Source of the DNA: GCA-003244245 sp050699715
GTDB lineage: Bacteria > Actinomycetota > Actinomycetes > Mycobacteriales > Pseudonocardiaceae
Assembly (NCBI GenBank): GCA_050699715.1
Contig: JBOHFR010000004.1
Span: forward strand, 1-64,000
Length of the DNA stretch: 64,000 nucleotides
Direction: 5' to 3'
The notes under the pieces are model-generated. The model did not search any database, was not told the origin of the DNA, and saw nothing but the letters and a program-made list of their open reading frames with translations. Every line of letters begins with the position of its first letter. Positions within the stretch are counted from its first letter, which is position 1. The position numbers and the translations under genes are program-made. Shown piece by piece: positions 51,381 to 60,370 of this stretch.

Positions 51381-52215
51381 GGGCCACCTCAGCGGTCGCC
51401 GATCCGGCCTGGGACCGGCCGGCCCGAGCGGCCGGTGCCCGACGCGCCGGGTCGAACAGGTTGCGCCCGATTGCCCCTCGAGCGGCGGTATCCGGCGTGA
51501 TCAGCGCGACGTGGGCCTGCTCGCGCAGGGCGGCCACCTGGGCAACCGCTCCCGTCGCTGTTCGCAGCCCTCGCGCGATCGGCGCGAGCACCACCACGCG
51601 CTCATATCCCGCGGCCAGATCGGCGTTGGTCGCCGAGCGCACGCCCCCGTCGATCCAGCGCCGCCCGCCGATGGTGGTCGGCGGCCACACCCCCGGCACC
51701 GAGCAGCTCGCCGCCACCGCGTCGACCAGGGTCACCGCGATGCCCCCCACCTGGCTGCCCGTGGCGAAGGCAGCGAACTCACCCGATTCGGCATCGACGG
51801 CCGTGACCAGCAGGGCCCGCTGGGGCCAGGTGTGCCCCCGCAGCAGGCCTGCGATGACCCCGCGACGTTCGGCTTCCGGAACCGTCACCCTCGCCAGCGC
51901 CATCTTGCCGACTCGGGCTCCCACCTGCTCGGAGCCTCGGGAACAGGCAACCGCCAAACCCCACCGCAGGATCGTCACGATCCCCATTCGGGCCGGTCGA
52001 TGGGGCTCGGGTGGGGCCAGCTGGCTGGCGTAGAGCTCCTCGAGGCCGGTTCCTGAGGTGATCAGCGCGCCCACCACTGATCCGGCTGAGGTGCCGATGA
52101 CGAGGTCCGCATCGCGCAGGTCCACCCCGTGCTCCGCCAGCCCGGCGAGCATCCCCAGCTCCCAGGCGACGCCGGTGACCCCACCGCCACCGAGCACCAG
52201 CGCCCTGCCCACCAT
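51364..52215 (-). CDS. Patatin-like phospholipase
   Basis: 283 residues: oxyanion-hole loop VLGGGGVTGVAWELG, nucleophile elbow GTSAGSV (G-x-S-x-G), and catalytic-aspartate motif WIDGG (D-G-G), the Ser/Asp dyad of patatins. CSVPGVWPP is the usual segment before it. These enzymes hydrolyse acyl chains from phospholipids; bacterial members range from housekeeping to effectors. ATG 52215 follows GGGAGGCTGGG. Confidence 0.88.
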   Translation of the reverse strand: MVGRALVLGGGGVTGVAWELGMLAGLAEHGVDLRDADLVIGTSAGSVVGALITSGTGLEELYASQLAPPEPHRPARMGIVTILRWGLAVACSRGSEQVGARVGKMALARVTVPEAERRGVIAGLLRGHTWPQRALLVTAVDAESGEFAAFATGSQVGGIAVTLVDAVAASCSVPGVWPPTTIGGRRWIDGGVRSATNADLAAGYERVVVLAPIARGLRTATGAVAQVAALREQAHVALITPDTAARGAIGRNLFDPARRAPAARAGRSQAGSATAEVARVWSG

Positions 52216-52400
52216 CCCAGCCTCCCACAGTGGTACCGAACGTGCACAAGCATCCATAAGACCCTGCACCGGCGGTGGAGGAGATTCGATGCTCGCCCAC
52301 GTTGACCCTGGGGCAAGCGATACCCAAAGAGGCGACATGGTGCGCGGTGCTGCCGGTATCTGTCGGTAGGCGGGTTTAGGGTCCGCGGTGGGAGGTCATC

Positions 52401-53009
52401 ATGGACGATCGCGAGCCAACGATCCGCAGCCGAGAGCTGGGCGACGGGCTGCGCCGGGCGATGAAGCGGGCCGGGCTGAACGGCCGGGAAACCGGGCAGC
52501 AGCTGGCCTTGTCCGAGAGCTGGATATCGCGGCTGCTGTCCGGCAAGCGCAATGTCACCGCGGTGCAGGTGGCGGGGTTCCTGGCCGTGTGCCGGGTGAC
52601 GGGCACTGAGCGTGACCGGTTGCTCGCGCTCTGCGGTGAGCAGCACATTCCGGGCTGGTTCCAGCAGCACGGCGCCCGGCTGCCCCAGCAGCTCGTCACC
52701 TTGATCGACCATGAGACCAAGGCGGTGGCGATCAGCGAGTTTCAGGAGCCGGGCGTGCCTGGCCTGTTGCAGACCGGTGACTACGCCCGCGCGGTGCTCA
52801 GCCGCTCGGGCAATGTGCCGGCGGAGGAGGTGGAGGATCGGGTGTCCGCCCGGCTGGCCCGCCAGAGCCTGTTCAGCCGGGACCAGCCGGCGCGCTTCAC
52901 CTTCTACGTGCACGAGTTCGCGCTGCGGCTGCCGGTGGGCGGCCCGGCGGTGATGCTCGACCAGTTGGAGCACCTGCTGCGGATGTCGCGTGGATCGAGA
53001 GGATCATGA
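52401..53009 (+). CDS. XRE regulator with truncated DUF5753 domain
   Basis: 202 residues. The N-terminus is an HTH (GRETGQQLALSESWISRLLSGKR), then DUF5753 starts with IPGWFQQHGARLPQ and EPGVPGLLQTGDYARAVL, but ends after QLEHLLRMS with the unrelated GSRGS. Full-length relatives run about 280 residues, so some 80 have been lost, apparently by deletion joining the gene to its own end. It overlaps the DUF397 gene. The HTH-DUF5753/DUF397 pair is a hallmark actinobacterial regulator/partner system; here it may be inactive. Confidence 0.8.
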   Translation: MDDREPTIRSRELGDGLRRAMKRAGLNGRETGQQLALSESWISRLLSGKRNVTAVQVAGFLAVCRVTGTERDRLLALCGEQHIPGWFQQHGARLPQQLVTLIDHETKAVAISEFQEPGVPGLLQTGDYARAVLSRSGNVPAEEVEDRVSARLARQSLFSRDQPARFTFYVHEFALRLPVGGPAVMLDQLEHLLRMSRGSRGS

Positions 53010-53197
53010 TGACGGCGCCTGAGCAGGACGGGATTGTCTGGCGCACCAGCAGCTACAGCTACGAAAGCGGTGACTGCGTCGAGGTCGCGCCCGGGCCGGA
53101 CGCCGTGCTGGTCCGCGACTCCAAGAATCGCCCCGGCCCCGCCCTGACCGTCCCCCCCACCGCCTGGCAAACCTTCCTCACCACCCTCCCCCACTGA
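53006..53197 (+). CDS. DUF397 protein
   Basis: 63 residues: VWRTSSYSYESGDCVEVAPG and VLVRDSKNRPGPALTVPPTAWQTFL are the DUF397 signature. It follows the regulator with overlapping start and stop, the standard arrangement in which DUF397 acts with its XRE partner in developmental or antibiotic control. Confidence 0.9.
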   Translation: MMTAPEQDGIVWRTSSYSYESGDCVEVAPGPDAVLVRDSKNRPGPALTVPPTAWQTFLTTLPH

Positions 53198-53214
53198 CCA
53201 CACCGCCCCCGGCT

Positions 53215-53399
53215 ATGCCCTGGCCGGAGCGCGCTAGCGCACCTGCCCAGCGCCTGGCGGAGTGTGGAATTCCCCGTAGCGAGGTGTGGCGTGCGGCCAT
53301 CGAGCAGACCCCGCGCCACCTGTTTGTTCCCGCCAGCACCAGCGCGACGGATGCCGGACTGGTCCGTGATGTGACAGGTGGGCCGCACCTCAGACACCA
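53215..53399 (+). pseudogene. N-terminal fragment of a PCMT-like methyltransferase gene
   Basis: The first 40 residues contain SEVWRAAIEQTPRHLFVPAS, the N-terminal helix of protein-L-isoaspartate O-methyltransferase-like proteins common beside XRE/DUF397 genes. The methyltransferase core (glycine motif and beyond) is absent, and homology ends before the 63-bp element at 53400. The gene was truncated, perhaps by insertion or deletion at that element. Confidence 0.6.
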
Positions 53400-53462
53400 T
53401 GATCACTGTTTGGGTGCGTTCAGCGACAATCTTTGTCGTCCCACGTACACAAAAAGCGATCA
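53400..53462. repeat. 63-bp palindromic element, copy 2
   Basis: Starts TGATCACTGTTTGGGTGC, identical over 18 bases to copy 1 at 487, has the same central CGACA/TGTCG stem (CGACAA TCT TTGTCG), and ends GCGATCA where copy 1 ends ACGATCA. Length is exactly 63 in both. The outer arms have diverged in sequence yet still pair partially with G-U wobble, as a selected hairpin would. Confidence 0.7.
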
Positions 53463-53578
53463 TGCCCGGTCGCCACTGATCAAGATCACATAGTGTGACT
53501 GCCGTAGTAGCTCGACAGCAGTAGAGTCGATCACGATCGGCGTGAACCGAGCGATGCACGCTTCCCCGAAGGAGGAGC

Positions 53579-54934
53579 ATGAAGAGCTATGACCTGGTTG
53601 TTGTTGGCGCGGGGAGCGGCAACATGCTGCTGGGTGGCGAGCTCGACCACCTGCGAGCGGCGATCATCGAGCCCGATCGCTTCGGCGGGACCTGCCTCAA
53701 CCGCGGGTGCATCCCCTCGAAGATGCTCGTGGTGGCCGCCGACGCGGCCCGCGCCGTCACCGAGGCCCAGCGACTCGGGGTGCACGCGACCCTGGACCGG
53801 GTTGACTGGCCGGCCATCCGCGCCCGGGTGTTCGGCCGGCTCGATCCGCTGCACGGCAGCGCCCTCGCCTACCGGCGTGGCAACGGGGTCGACGTCTACC
53901 CCGCCACGGCTCGATTCGTCGCCCCCCGGGTACTCGAGGTCGGCGGCGAGCAGCTGACCGGGCGGCAGGTCGTCGTGGCGGTGGGGGCCCGCCCGGTCCT
54001 CCCGGCGATACCCGGGCTCGACACGGTCGCGTTCCACACCTCAGACACGATCATGCGGGTTGCGGAGATCCCCGCCTCGCTGATCGTGATCGGCGGCGGC
54101 TTCATCGCCGCCGAACTCGGCCACGTCTTCGGCGCGTTCGGCTCCCAGGTGACCATTGTGCAGCGCGGACCCCGGCTACTCATGGCCGAGGACGAGCAGG
54201 TCTCGGCTCGATTCACCGAGCTGGCGCAGCGCCGTTTCCGCGTCCTGCTCAACACCACCGTGACCGCCGTCTGCCCCCGCGCGGCAGGCATGTCGGTCAC
54301 CATCGAGCGCGACGGGCAGGTCGAGGTGCTCGAGGCGAGCAGCCTGCTCGTGGCGACCGGGCGGCGCCCCAACACCGACCTGCTCGACGTGGCCGCCGGT
54401 GGCCTCGACGTCGACGAGCACGGCCATCTGGTGACCGATGACACCTACCAGACCACGGTTGCCGGCGTGTGGGCGTTCGGCGACGCCGCGAACCACTTCC
54501 AGCTCAAGCACATGGCCAACGCCGAGGCGCGCATCGTGCGCCACAACCTCACTCACCCCGACGCCCCCCGACGGCTACCACACACCCTCGTCCCGCACGC
54601 GGTGTTCACCGACCCACAGATCGCCAGCATCGGCCTCACCGAAGGGCAGGCTCGCCGACGCGGCGCCGACCACGTGATCGCCGTACGCCCGTACGCGGAC
54701 ACCGCCTACGGGTGGGCCTTGGAGGACACCACCAGCTTCGTCAAGCTCATCGCCGACCCACGCTCCCGGACGCTGCTGGGCGCCCACATCATCGGCCCGC
54801 AGGCCGCCACCCTGCTGCAACCGCTGCTCCAGGCCATGATGCTCGGCCAGAGCGTCGATCAGCTCGCCCACAACGTCCTCTACGTGCACCCCGCGCTGAC
54901 CGAGGTCCTCGAGCAGGCCCTGCTCGAGCTGTGA
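53579..54934 (+). CDS. mtr: Mycothione reductase
   Basis: 451 residues of the class I flavoprotein disulfide reductase family: DLVVVGAGSGNMLLG FAD motif, redox-active GGTCLNRGCIPSK, NAD(P) motif VIGGGFIAAELG, WAFGDAANHFQLKHMANAEAR, and the C-terminal HPALTEVLEQALLEL with catalytic histidine. GSGN and HFQLKHMA distinguish Mtr from lipoamide dehydrogenase. It reduces mycothione with NADPH to keep mycothiol reduced, which marks the host as an actinobacterium. GAAGGAGG precedes the ATG. Confidence 0.93.
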   Translation: MKSYDLVVVGAGSGNMLLGGELDHLRAAIIEPDRFGGTCLNRGCIPSKMLVVAADAARAVTEAQRLGVHATLDRVDWPAIRARVFGRLDPLHGSALAYRRGNGVDVYPATARFVAPRVLEVGGEQLTGRQVVVAVGARPVLPAIPGLDTVAFHTSDTIMRVAEIPASLIVIGGGFIAAELGHVFGAFGSQVTIVQRGPRLLMAEDEQVSARFTELAQRRFRVLLNTTVTAVCPRAAGMSVTIERDGQVEVLEASSLLVATGRRPNTDLLDVAAGGLDVDEHGHLVTDDTYQTTVAGVWAFGDAANHFQLKHMANAEARIVRHNLTHPDAPRRLPHTLVPHAVFTDPQIASIGLTEGQARRRGADHVIAVRPYADTAYGWALEDTTSFVKLIADPRSRTLLGAHIIGPQAATLLQPLLQAMMLGQSVDQLAHNVLYVHPALTEVLEQALLEL

Positions 54935-54946
54935 GCTGATCGCCCA

Positions 54947-55792
54947 TCAGGTGAGCAGCTGGTCGCATGCCTTGTCGTCGTAGGACGAGAAGAAACCGTG
55001 GAGATCCGAGATCATCTGCTCGAACGACGTGGCCGCGAACAGCACCGGCTGGTAATGCGTGATGTCGTACTCCTGCATCGCCATGGCGGGAAGGTCCCAC
55101 TCCCGGATCTCCGCGTCGCGGAACGCCTCGATCTCACCGTAGGACGACAGGAGACCGGCACCGTAGGCCTTCACCGCACTGTTCTCGTGGACCACACCGA
55201 ACTCGAGGGTGAACCAAAAGACGCGGCTGAAGACATCGAGCGAGACGTCGGCCGTGGCGCGCAACGATGCCTGCCCAGCCAACTCATAGAGATCGGCGAA
55301 CACCGGGCTGGCCAGCATGGTGGCGTGCCCGATGATCTCATGAACGATATCCGGCTCCGGTGTGTAGAAGGGCACCGAGTAATGGCGGATGTACTGAGTC
55401 GAGAGGAACCTGCGCTCCGCGAGCGCCCCGTAGAAGGCTCGGGTCGGCACGAGGCCAGGTACCGGGTTGATATGAAAGCCGGTGAGGCCGTAAACCCGCT
55501 CATCGACCTCCCGTAGTTGCGGAACACGCTGCGCGGGAAGGACGAGTCGGCCCGCGCCGGCGAGGTACTCGGCGCAGGCGTACTCCCGGTGCTTGCCGGC
55601 GAGCTCAGCGGACACCACCCGCCAGACCTCGTCCTCCTGGGCGCTGTAGGTGACGTCCGGAATAGGCTCGCCGCGGCGATAGGCGGCGCCGACCTCGGCG
55701 ATCCGGGCCCGGCGCTCGCGATACGCCGGGTCGCCCAAGCCTGGGTGATTCTTGGGGAGCTCACCTCGGGAAGGTGCGCTGGGAGAGACCAT
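54947..55792 (-). CDS. phhA: Phenylalanine 4-monooxygenase (aromatic amino acid hydroxylase)
   Basis: 281 residues. PDIVHEIIGHATML supplies the two iron histidines, WFTLEFGVVHE the glutamate, and TGFHINPVPGLVPTRAFYGALAERRFLSTQYIR the pterin/substrate core. It hydroxylates phenylalanine to tyrosine with tetrahydropterin and Fe(II). Similar enzymes also feed pigment or antibiotic pathways. It is convergent with mtr. Confidence 0.92.
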   Translation of the reverse strand: MVSPSAPSRGELPKNHPGLGDPAYRERRARIAEVGAAYRRGEPIPDVTYSAQEDEVWRVVSAELAGKHREYACAEYLAGAGRLVLPAQRVPQLREVDERVYGLTGFHINPVPGLVPTRAFYGALAERRFLSTQYIRHYSVPFYTPEPDIVHEIIGHATMLASPVFADLYELAGQASLRATADVSLDVFSRVFWFTLEFGVVHENSAVKAYGAGLLSSYGEIEAFRDAEIREWDLPAMAMQEYDITHYQPVLFAATSFEQMISDLHGFFSSYDDKACDQLLT

Positions 55793-55837
55793 AAAGACAG
55801 CCTCCGCCTGCAGGCTCCATCGTTCAACAGGAGTGCC

Positions 55838-56549
55838 TCATCTGGTGATCAGGCGCTGGCCGAACGGCCCACGCCCCAGATCGTCAACCCCGGCAAGATC
55901 GACACTGTAGTCAAACTCTTTGATCAATTCCGGTATGTCGTAGGCGCGGTCCACCAGTGAGGGCAGATCGAAGGTGAAGAACAGGCTGCCCGAGGCGAGG
56001 TCGCCCAGCGCATACAGCCTCTGGTCGGCTACACCGGCGGCTAGATGCCGGCGCAGCAGCCGCACCGGATTCTACTGACCGAATGCCGCGATCTCGGTGG
56101 CAATCGAGCCGAGATCCTCACCGGCCTCAGCGAGCTCGGTGCGCATCGTCGCGATCACCCGGTCCAGGCTGACGGTCTCATTCCGCGCGGCTGCAGCGCG
56201 GAACCTCTCCGGTGTGAAATGCCGCAGCGGGTAGGGAACCGGGCGCTGGCGCACCATGGGCAGTACGCCGCTGCGGGACAACAACCGGATCCAGCCAGGG
56301 AGTAGGTGTCGGTGGGCCGACCAGCGCCGACGTACAGCACTGTGTAAACGGATCCACATAGTCGTCACTCGAACCGGCCGTGAGGTCGCGGGTCACTAGC
56401 CACCGCTCGAAATGGCCGGTGTCGCCGAATCGGACGGACATGCTATCCGGCGGGATGTTCACTCGCACCGTCTCGGTAAGGGCGCCTTCGGTGAGAGTAG
56501 CCAGACGTAGCGGTGACGCCGTATTGTTGATATAGTCCTTGGTAAGCAT
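55838..56549 (-). pseudogene. Broken unknown gene with frameshift and in-frame TAG
   Basis: From ATG 56549 (6 bases after AAGGAGG) a frame reads MLTKDYINNTASPLRLATL but after about 80 residues becomes proline/arginine-rich nonsense and ends at 56178. A second frame, starting around 56320, reads LPGWIRLLSRSGVLPMVRQR and SLDRVIATMRTELAEAGEDL to AAFGQ, then TAG (56072-56074), and resumes in the same frame as NPVRLLRRHLAAG through SLFFTFDLPSLVDRAYDIPE to 55838. This looks like one gene with a frameshift near 56.3 kb and a nonsense codon. I do not recognise the family. Its first 20 residues resemble those of the DoxX-like protein at 60370. Confidence 0.55.
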
Positions 56550-56893
56550 GCCCATCCTCCTTGCTGAACGAGATTCGGGGAAGGCTCTTCGAGTTGGGGA
56601 GAATAGGAATTCCCATGGTGCGGAGATGGTGCCTTCACGGGCCAGGCTGTGATGTCACGCCATTGCGGACCGCGCAGATCGCCCGCAGTGAAGCCACGGA
56701 ATAATTTTCACCCTATTAGCCTAGTCGAGCTCGACATCCTGGAAACATTTCGTAACTTAAAGTAAATAAATCCGCAGAAGAAGTCTGCTACAGACTCGCT
56801 CGAGGTTCACCCGATCGATTGATGAGCACGATGTACTTATCGGGTGTTCGTCATCCTCGTTCCCCACAGGGCCAGTTCAAGGGAGACCCGTGA
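56550..56893. promoter_or_regulatory. Divergent regulatory region upstream of the LuxR gene, duplicated at 60.4-60.8 kb
   Basis: Contains AGAATAGGAATTCCCATGGTG (56600-56620, minus-strand reading TATTCT as possible -10) and TTCACCCGATCGA...TGAGC...CGGG...GTT (56806-56860). Both blocks have close counterparts, in the same order and orientation, at 60553-60573 and 60666-60715. An AT-rich tract at 56700-56770 is unusual for this chromosome and may contain the LuxR promoter. Confidence 0.6.
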
Positions 56894-59707
56894 ATGAACC
56901 TCGAAGGGAGCATAATCATGGCCAGGACCGGAGGATCCCGGCAGGCCACCGCCGGGATGGCTGAGCGCGATGACGTGCTGGACGCGCTGGAGCGGCTGCT
57001 CGACAACGCCCGTGCGGGCCGGGGGGGCGCGCTCTTCGTCGTGGGGCCGGCCGGGTTGGGCAAAACCACCGTGCTTGAGCACGCGATCACCGTGGCAAAA
57101 CCGCGGTTTGCGGTCGGTATCGGGCGGGGGGACCAGGTGGAGGCGGTGTTGCCGTTCGGCCTGATCGGCCAAGCGCTCGATCAGCTTCTCAAGGGGAAGC
57201 TTCCCGGTGGCGCGGTGGCGCTGGACGCTGAAGGCGGCGAGGCCGCCGACCTCTCCGCGCAGGACCGCTTCTACGGCATTCTCCGTGGTGTACGGGAGGC
57301 TGCGGTCCGCCCGCTGCTGGTGGCGCTGGACGACCTGCACTGGTCGGATCCGGACTCGCTGACCGTGATCCATCTGCTCTGCCGTCGCCTGGCCTCCTTG
57401 CCCGTGGCGCTGATCGCCACCACCCGGCCCTGGCCGACGGAGGCGGTCACCTCGGCGCAGGATCTGGCTGCCCAAGGGTTGGCCGAGATCCAGTCGCTGG
57501 CTCCGCTGAGCCCCGCTGCCGCTCGGGAGCTGCTGCGTTCCCGGGTGCGCGAGCAAGTCCCAACCACGCTAGCGGACCAGGCCATCGACCTGTGCGGTGG
57601 CAACCCGTTGCTGTTAGAACAGGTCGCCGGGGAGCTCCGCCGGAGGGGGAAGCTCTCCGAGGAGCAGGTCTGGTTCTCCCGCTTCGTCGGGGTCGGTGCG
57701 GCCGGGCGGCGCTATCTGCAGGCGGCGAGCGTGCTAGGCACCCGATTTCGGGCCGCCGTCGCCACGGAGGTGGCCGGACTGTCCGCCACCCAGGCCGCTA
57801 CCGAGATCGATGGCCTGTTCCGCGGCGGCCTCCTTTACGAGGCCGACGACGGGTGGGCGCGGTTCACCCATGCGCTGATCCAGCAGGGGGTGTACGACGA
57901 CATCGCGCCTCCGGTGCGCAGGGACCTGCATGCGGCCGCTTTCCGTGCCCTGGTTACCGCCGGGGCCCATCCGGCCGAGGCCGCGGACCATGCGGTGGCC
58001 GCGCACCTGGCCGGTGACTCCGAGGCGGTGTCCACGGTGGCCCGGGCGGGGCGTGCGGCGCTGCGGGTGGGCGCGATCCGCACCGCCCGCCAGCACCTGG
58101 AAGCCGGGATGCGGCTCGCCGGTGAGGCCGCGCCAGCGGAACTGCTCTTCGACTTGGGCACGGCCCTGGCCGCAGGCGGCGCCAACGAGGAGGCGATAAC
58201 CATCTACGAGCGGCTCTTACACCTCCCAGCGCTGTCCACCGCAGATCGTATCGCCGTCTTGCGCGAGCTCGGGCAGGCCAGCTATGTCACCGGCCGGGTG
58301 GAACACAGCACCGCCTGTTATGAGTCGGCGGTGGCTCTGGCCGAACCGGAGCATCCCGCACTCGCCATCGGAGCCCTGCTCGACCAGGCCTTTCAGCACC
58401 AGACGCTGTCCGGCCCCCGGGCCGCGCTACCGTGGGCCAACCGAGCCGCCGAGCTGGCCACGGCTAGCGGGATGATGCAGGCCTCGGCCCGTGCGGCCTG
58501 GGGCGCGGTCGCCTATCGTTGCGGCGACCCCCACGGCCTCGTGACGGCAGCGACCGCCGCCACGACCCGCGTGGACCTCATCCCCACCTCGCGGTCCATT
58601 GACCGGCACAGATACCGGCATCCCACGCTCAGCTACGCCACCGTGGCCGTGGCGGCGGAGCGGTTCACCGACGCCGAACGGTTTCTCACCGAGATCCTGA
58701 GCTCAGCCGAACGCCGATGCGAGCCAAGCACTCTGGTCCAGGCGGCGATCGCGTGGATCGACGGCCTGTGCCGGCTAGGCCGGCTGACTGAGGCGCTCAC
58801 TCTTGCCGATCGCCTCAGCGAGCTCGTCGAGCTGTTGCCTCCTTACGTGTCCCCGCTCGCCATCACCTACCGAGCGTTGGTCCTCCTTGAGCAAGGGCAG
58901 CTGGAGCAGGCCGCACTCTGCTGCGCGCAGCTGGCGACCAAGATCTACCACGACCGCTACAGCGTGCACCGCGCCGATGGGTTGGCACTTCACGTGCGGG
59001 GAGTCCTCGCGCACCGCCAAGGAGATCCCGAGACGGCATGCTCGCTGTTCGCCCAGCTCCAGGAGTGGGCTGACCGCACCGGCGAGGGTGACCCGTCGTA
59101 CCTGCTGTGGGCGGCCGATGCGATCACCGCCCACCTCGCCTGTGGCCGAGACACCGACGCGCGGTATGTGATCGACTGGGTCGCGCGGCGCGGCGCGGCA
59201 CTTCCTAGCCGGTGGCCGAAAATCGTTGTGGCCACCGGACAAGCCGCCCTCGCCGAGCGCGCCGGGGACCGAGCACTCGCGCAGACCTACTTCACCCAGG
59301 CGCTCGAGCTCCACGACGAGTTGCCCATGCCGCTGGCCCGGGCTCAGACACTGACCGACTACGGCGCCTTCTTAACCCGTGGCGATGAGATCGCCCGGGC
59401 GCGGGTGCTGCTCGCGGAGGCGGTTCACCTCGCTGAGGCATGCGGAGCCGGTTGGCATGTCAACCGCGCGCAGGCCGAGTGGCGACGAGCTGGCGGGCGC
59501 ACCCGCACCCGGAAACCCGACGAGCTCAGCCCACAGGAGGCCACCGTCGCCCAGCTCGCCCGGACCGGCCGAACTAACCGGGAGATCGCCCAACAACTCC
59601 ATCTCTCCATCAAGACAGTGGAAACCCATCTCGGACACATCTATCAAAAACTCGGCATCCGCAGCCGTTGGCAGCTCAGAAGCACCGACCCCGATACGAA
59701 TGAATGA
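56894..59707 (+). CDS. LAL-type LuxR-family transcriptional activator
   Basis: 937 residues. An N-terminal AAA/STAND ATPase has Walker A VGPAGLGKTTVL near residue 50 and Walker B LLVALDDLHWSD near 140. The long middle is TPR-like helical repeat, as in MalT. The C-terminal 65 residues are a LuxR helix-turn-helix (LSPQEATVAQLARTGRTNREIAQQLH and IKTVETHLGHIYQKLGI). A second ATG at 56918 has GAAGGGAG upstream and may be the real start. The regulator is flanked by duplicated promoter regions and lies next to the DoxX-like, propeller and pqq genes, its likely targets. Confidence 0.9.
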   Translation: MNLEGSIIMARTGGSRQATAGMAERDDVLDALERLLDNARAGRGGALFVVGPAGLGKTTVLEHAITVAKPRFAVGIGRGDQVEAVLPFGLIGQALDQLLKGKLPGGAVALDAEGGEAADLSAQDRFYGILRGVREAAVRPLLVALDDLHWSDPDSLTVIHLLCRRLASLPVALIATTRPWPTEAVTSAQDLAAQGLAEIQSLAPLSPAAARELLRSRVREQVPTTLADQAIDLCGGNPLLLEQVAGELRRRGKLSEEQVWFSRFVGVGAAGRRYLQAASVLGTRFRAAVATEVAGLSATQAATEIDGLFRGGLLYEADDGWARFTHALIQQGVYDDIAPPVRRDLHAAAFRALVTAGAHPAEAADHAVAAHLAGDSEAVSTVARAGRAALRVGAIRTARQHLEAGMRLAGEAAPAELLFDLGTALAAGGANEEAITIYERLLHLPALSTADRIAVLRELGQASYVTGRVEHSTACYESAVALAEPEHPALAIGALLDQAFQHQTLSGPRAALPWANRAAELATASGMMQASARAAWGAVAYRCGDPHGLVTAATAATTRVDLIPTSRSIDRHRYRHPTLSYATVAVAAERFTDAERFLTEILSSAERRCEPSTLVQAAIAWIDGLCRLGRLTEALTLADRLSELVELLPPYVSPLAITYRALVLLEQGQLEQAALCCAQLATKIYHDRYSVHRADGLALHVRGVLAHRQGDPETACSLFAQLQEWADRTGEGDPSYLLWAADAITAHLACGRDTDARYVIDWVARRGAALPSRWPKIVVATGQAALAERAGDRALAQTYFTQALELHDELPMPLARAQTLTDYGAFLTRGDEIARARVLLAEAVHLAEACGAGWHVNRAQAEWRRAGGRTRTRKPDELSPQEATVAQLARTGRTNREIAQQLHLSIKTVETHLGHIYQKLGIRSRWQLRSTDPDTNE

Positions 59708-59726
59708 ACTGCCTAACCGGTCGTTG

Positions 59727-59756
59727 CTGGGGGGGCGGGCAAGCCCGCCCCCCCAG
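59727..59756. terminator. Strong bidirectional terminator
   Basis: CTGGGGGGGCGGGC (59727-59740) is perfectly complementary to 59743-59756, giving a stem of about 14 bp with a minimal loop. It separates the convergent LuxR and DoxX-like genes, 20 bp after one stop and 3 bp before the other, and can serve both. Confidence 0.8.
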
Positions 59757-59758
59757 AG

Positions 59759-60370
59759 CTACTTGGCCTTTGGGCCATGGTGCCCACCATCAGCGATCCG
59801 ACCGCCGCGCACCGTAGTAGCGATCACCATAGCCGCAGCGAGCAGGATCACGTCTTTGAGGACGTACTGGCCTTCCAGGGTGGGCATGTGATGGGGTCCA
59901 GCAAACACCCGCCCGGCCAGTAGCACGGCCGGAGACAAGATACCGGCCAGTTGAACAGCCAGCAGAACGATGGCCAGCCGCAGCCACCGCCCAGCGAGAA
60001 GCAACAACCCAATGGTGCACTCCAGTGTGGCGATCAACACTATCGCCACACTGTTGGGCACCACGGCGGGTACCAGCCCGAAGCTCAGCAGGTGCGTGGC
60101 CGCTAGGGCGAGGTCTTCGGCCGGACTCACCCCCGGGAAGTACTTCAGGAAGCCGAACCCGAAAATCACCGCTCCCATGCTGATGCGCAACGCGGTCATG
60201 CTGTAACGCACCAACCAGCGGTGAATGGCGACCTCCCAGGCTTCGAGCACGACAGATACCCTGCGCCCAACCCGATCTTTTCTGCTCGTAACGCCGATGT
60301 GGGTGTCTTCGGCGAGTGTGTCCGGACGTACCGGTGACGCCGTTTCCTCAGTATAGGTCTCGACCGGCAT
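59759..60370 (-). CDS. DoxX/DUF417-like membrane protein
   Basis: 203 residues with four hydrophobic helices: ALRISMGAVIFGFGFLKYFPG, SVAIVLIATLECTIGLLLLAG, LAIVLLAVQLAGILSPAVLL and VLKDVILLAAAMVIA, the pattern of DoxX/YkgB membrane proteins. GPHHMPTLEGQYVLKD is typical of that branch. Members may be quinone-linked or chlorite-stress related. ATG 60370 has AAGGAG at proper distance. The N-terminal TASPVRPDTLAED resembles that of the broken gene at 56549, as does its promoter region. Confidence 0.8.
   Translation of the reverse strand: MPVETYTEETASPVRPDTLAEDTHIGVTSRKDRVGRRVSVVLEAWEVAIHRWLVRYSMTALRISMGAVIFGFGFLKYFPGVSPAEDLALAATHLLSFGLVPAVVPNSVAIVLIATLECTIGLLLLAGRWLRLAIVLLAVQLAGILSPAVLLAGRVFAGPHHMPTLEGQYVLKDVILLAAAMVIATTVRGGRIADGGHHGPKAK

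Noticed and set aside
56072..56074. Selenocysteine/pyrrolysine-like recoding at TAG
   Set aside because: No matching machinery or structural element is visible, and the same gene carries a frameshift, so decay is the simpler reading.
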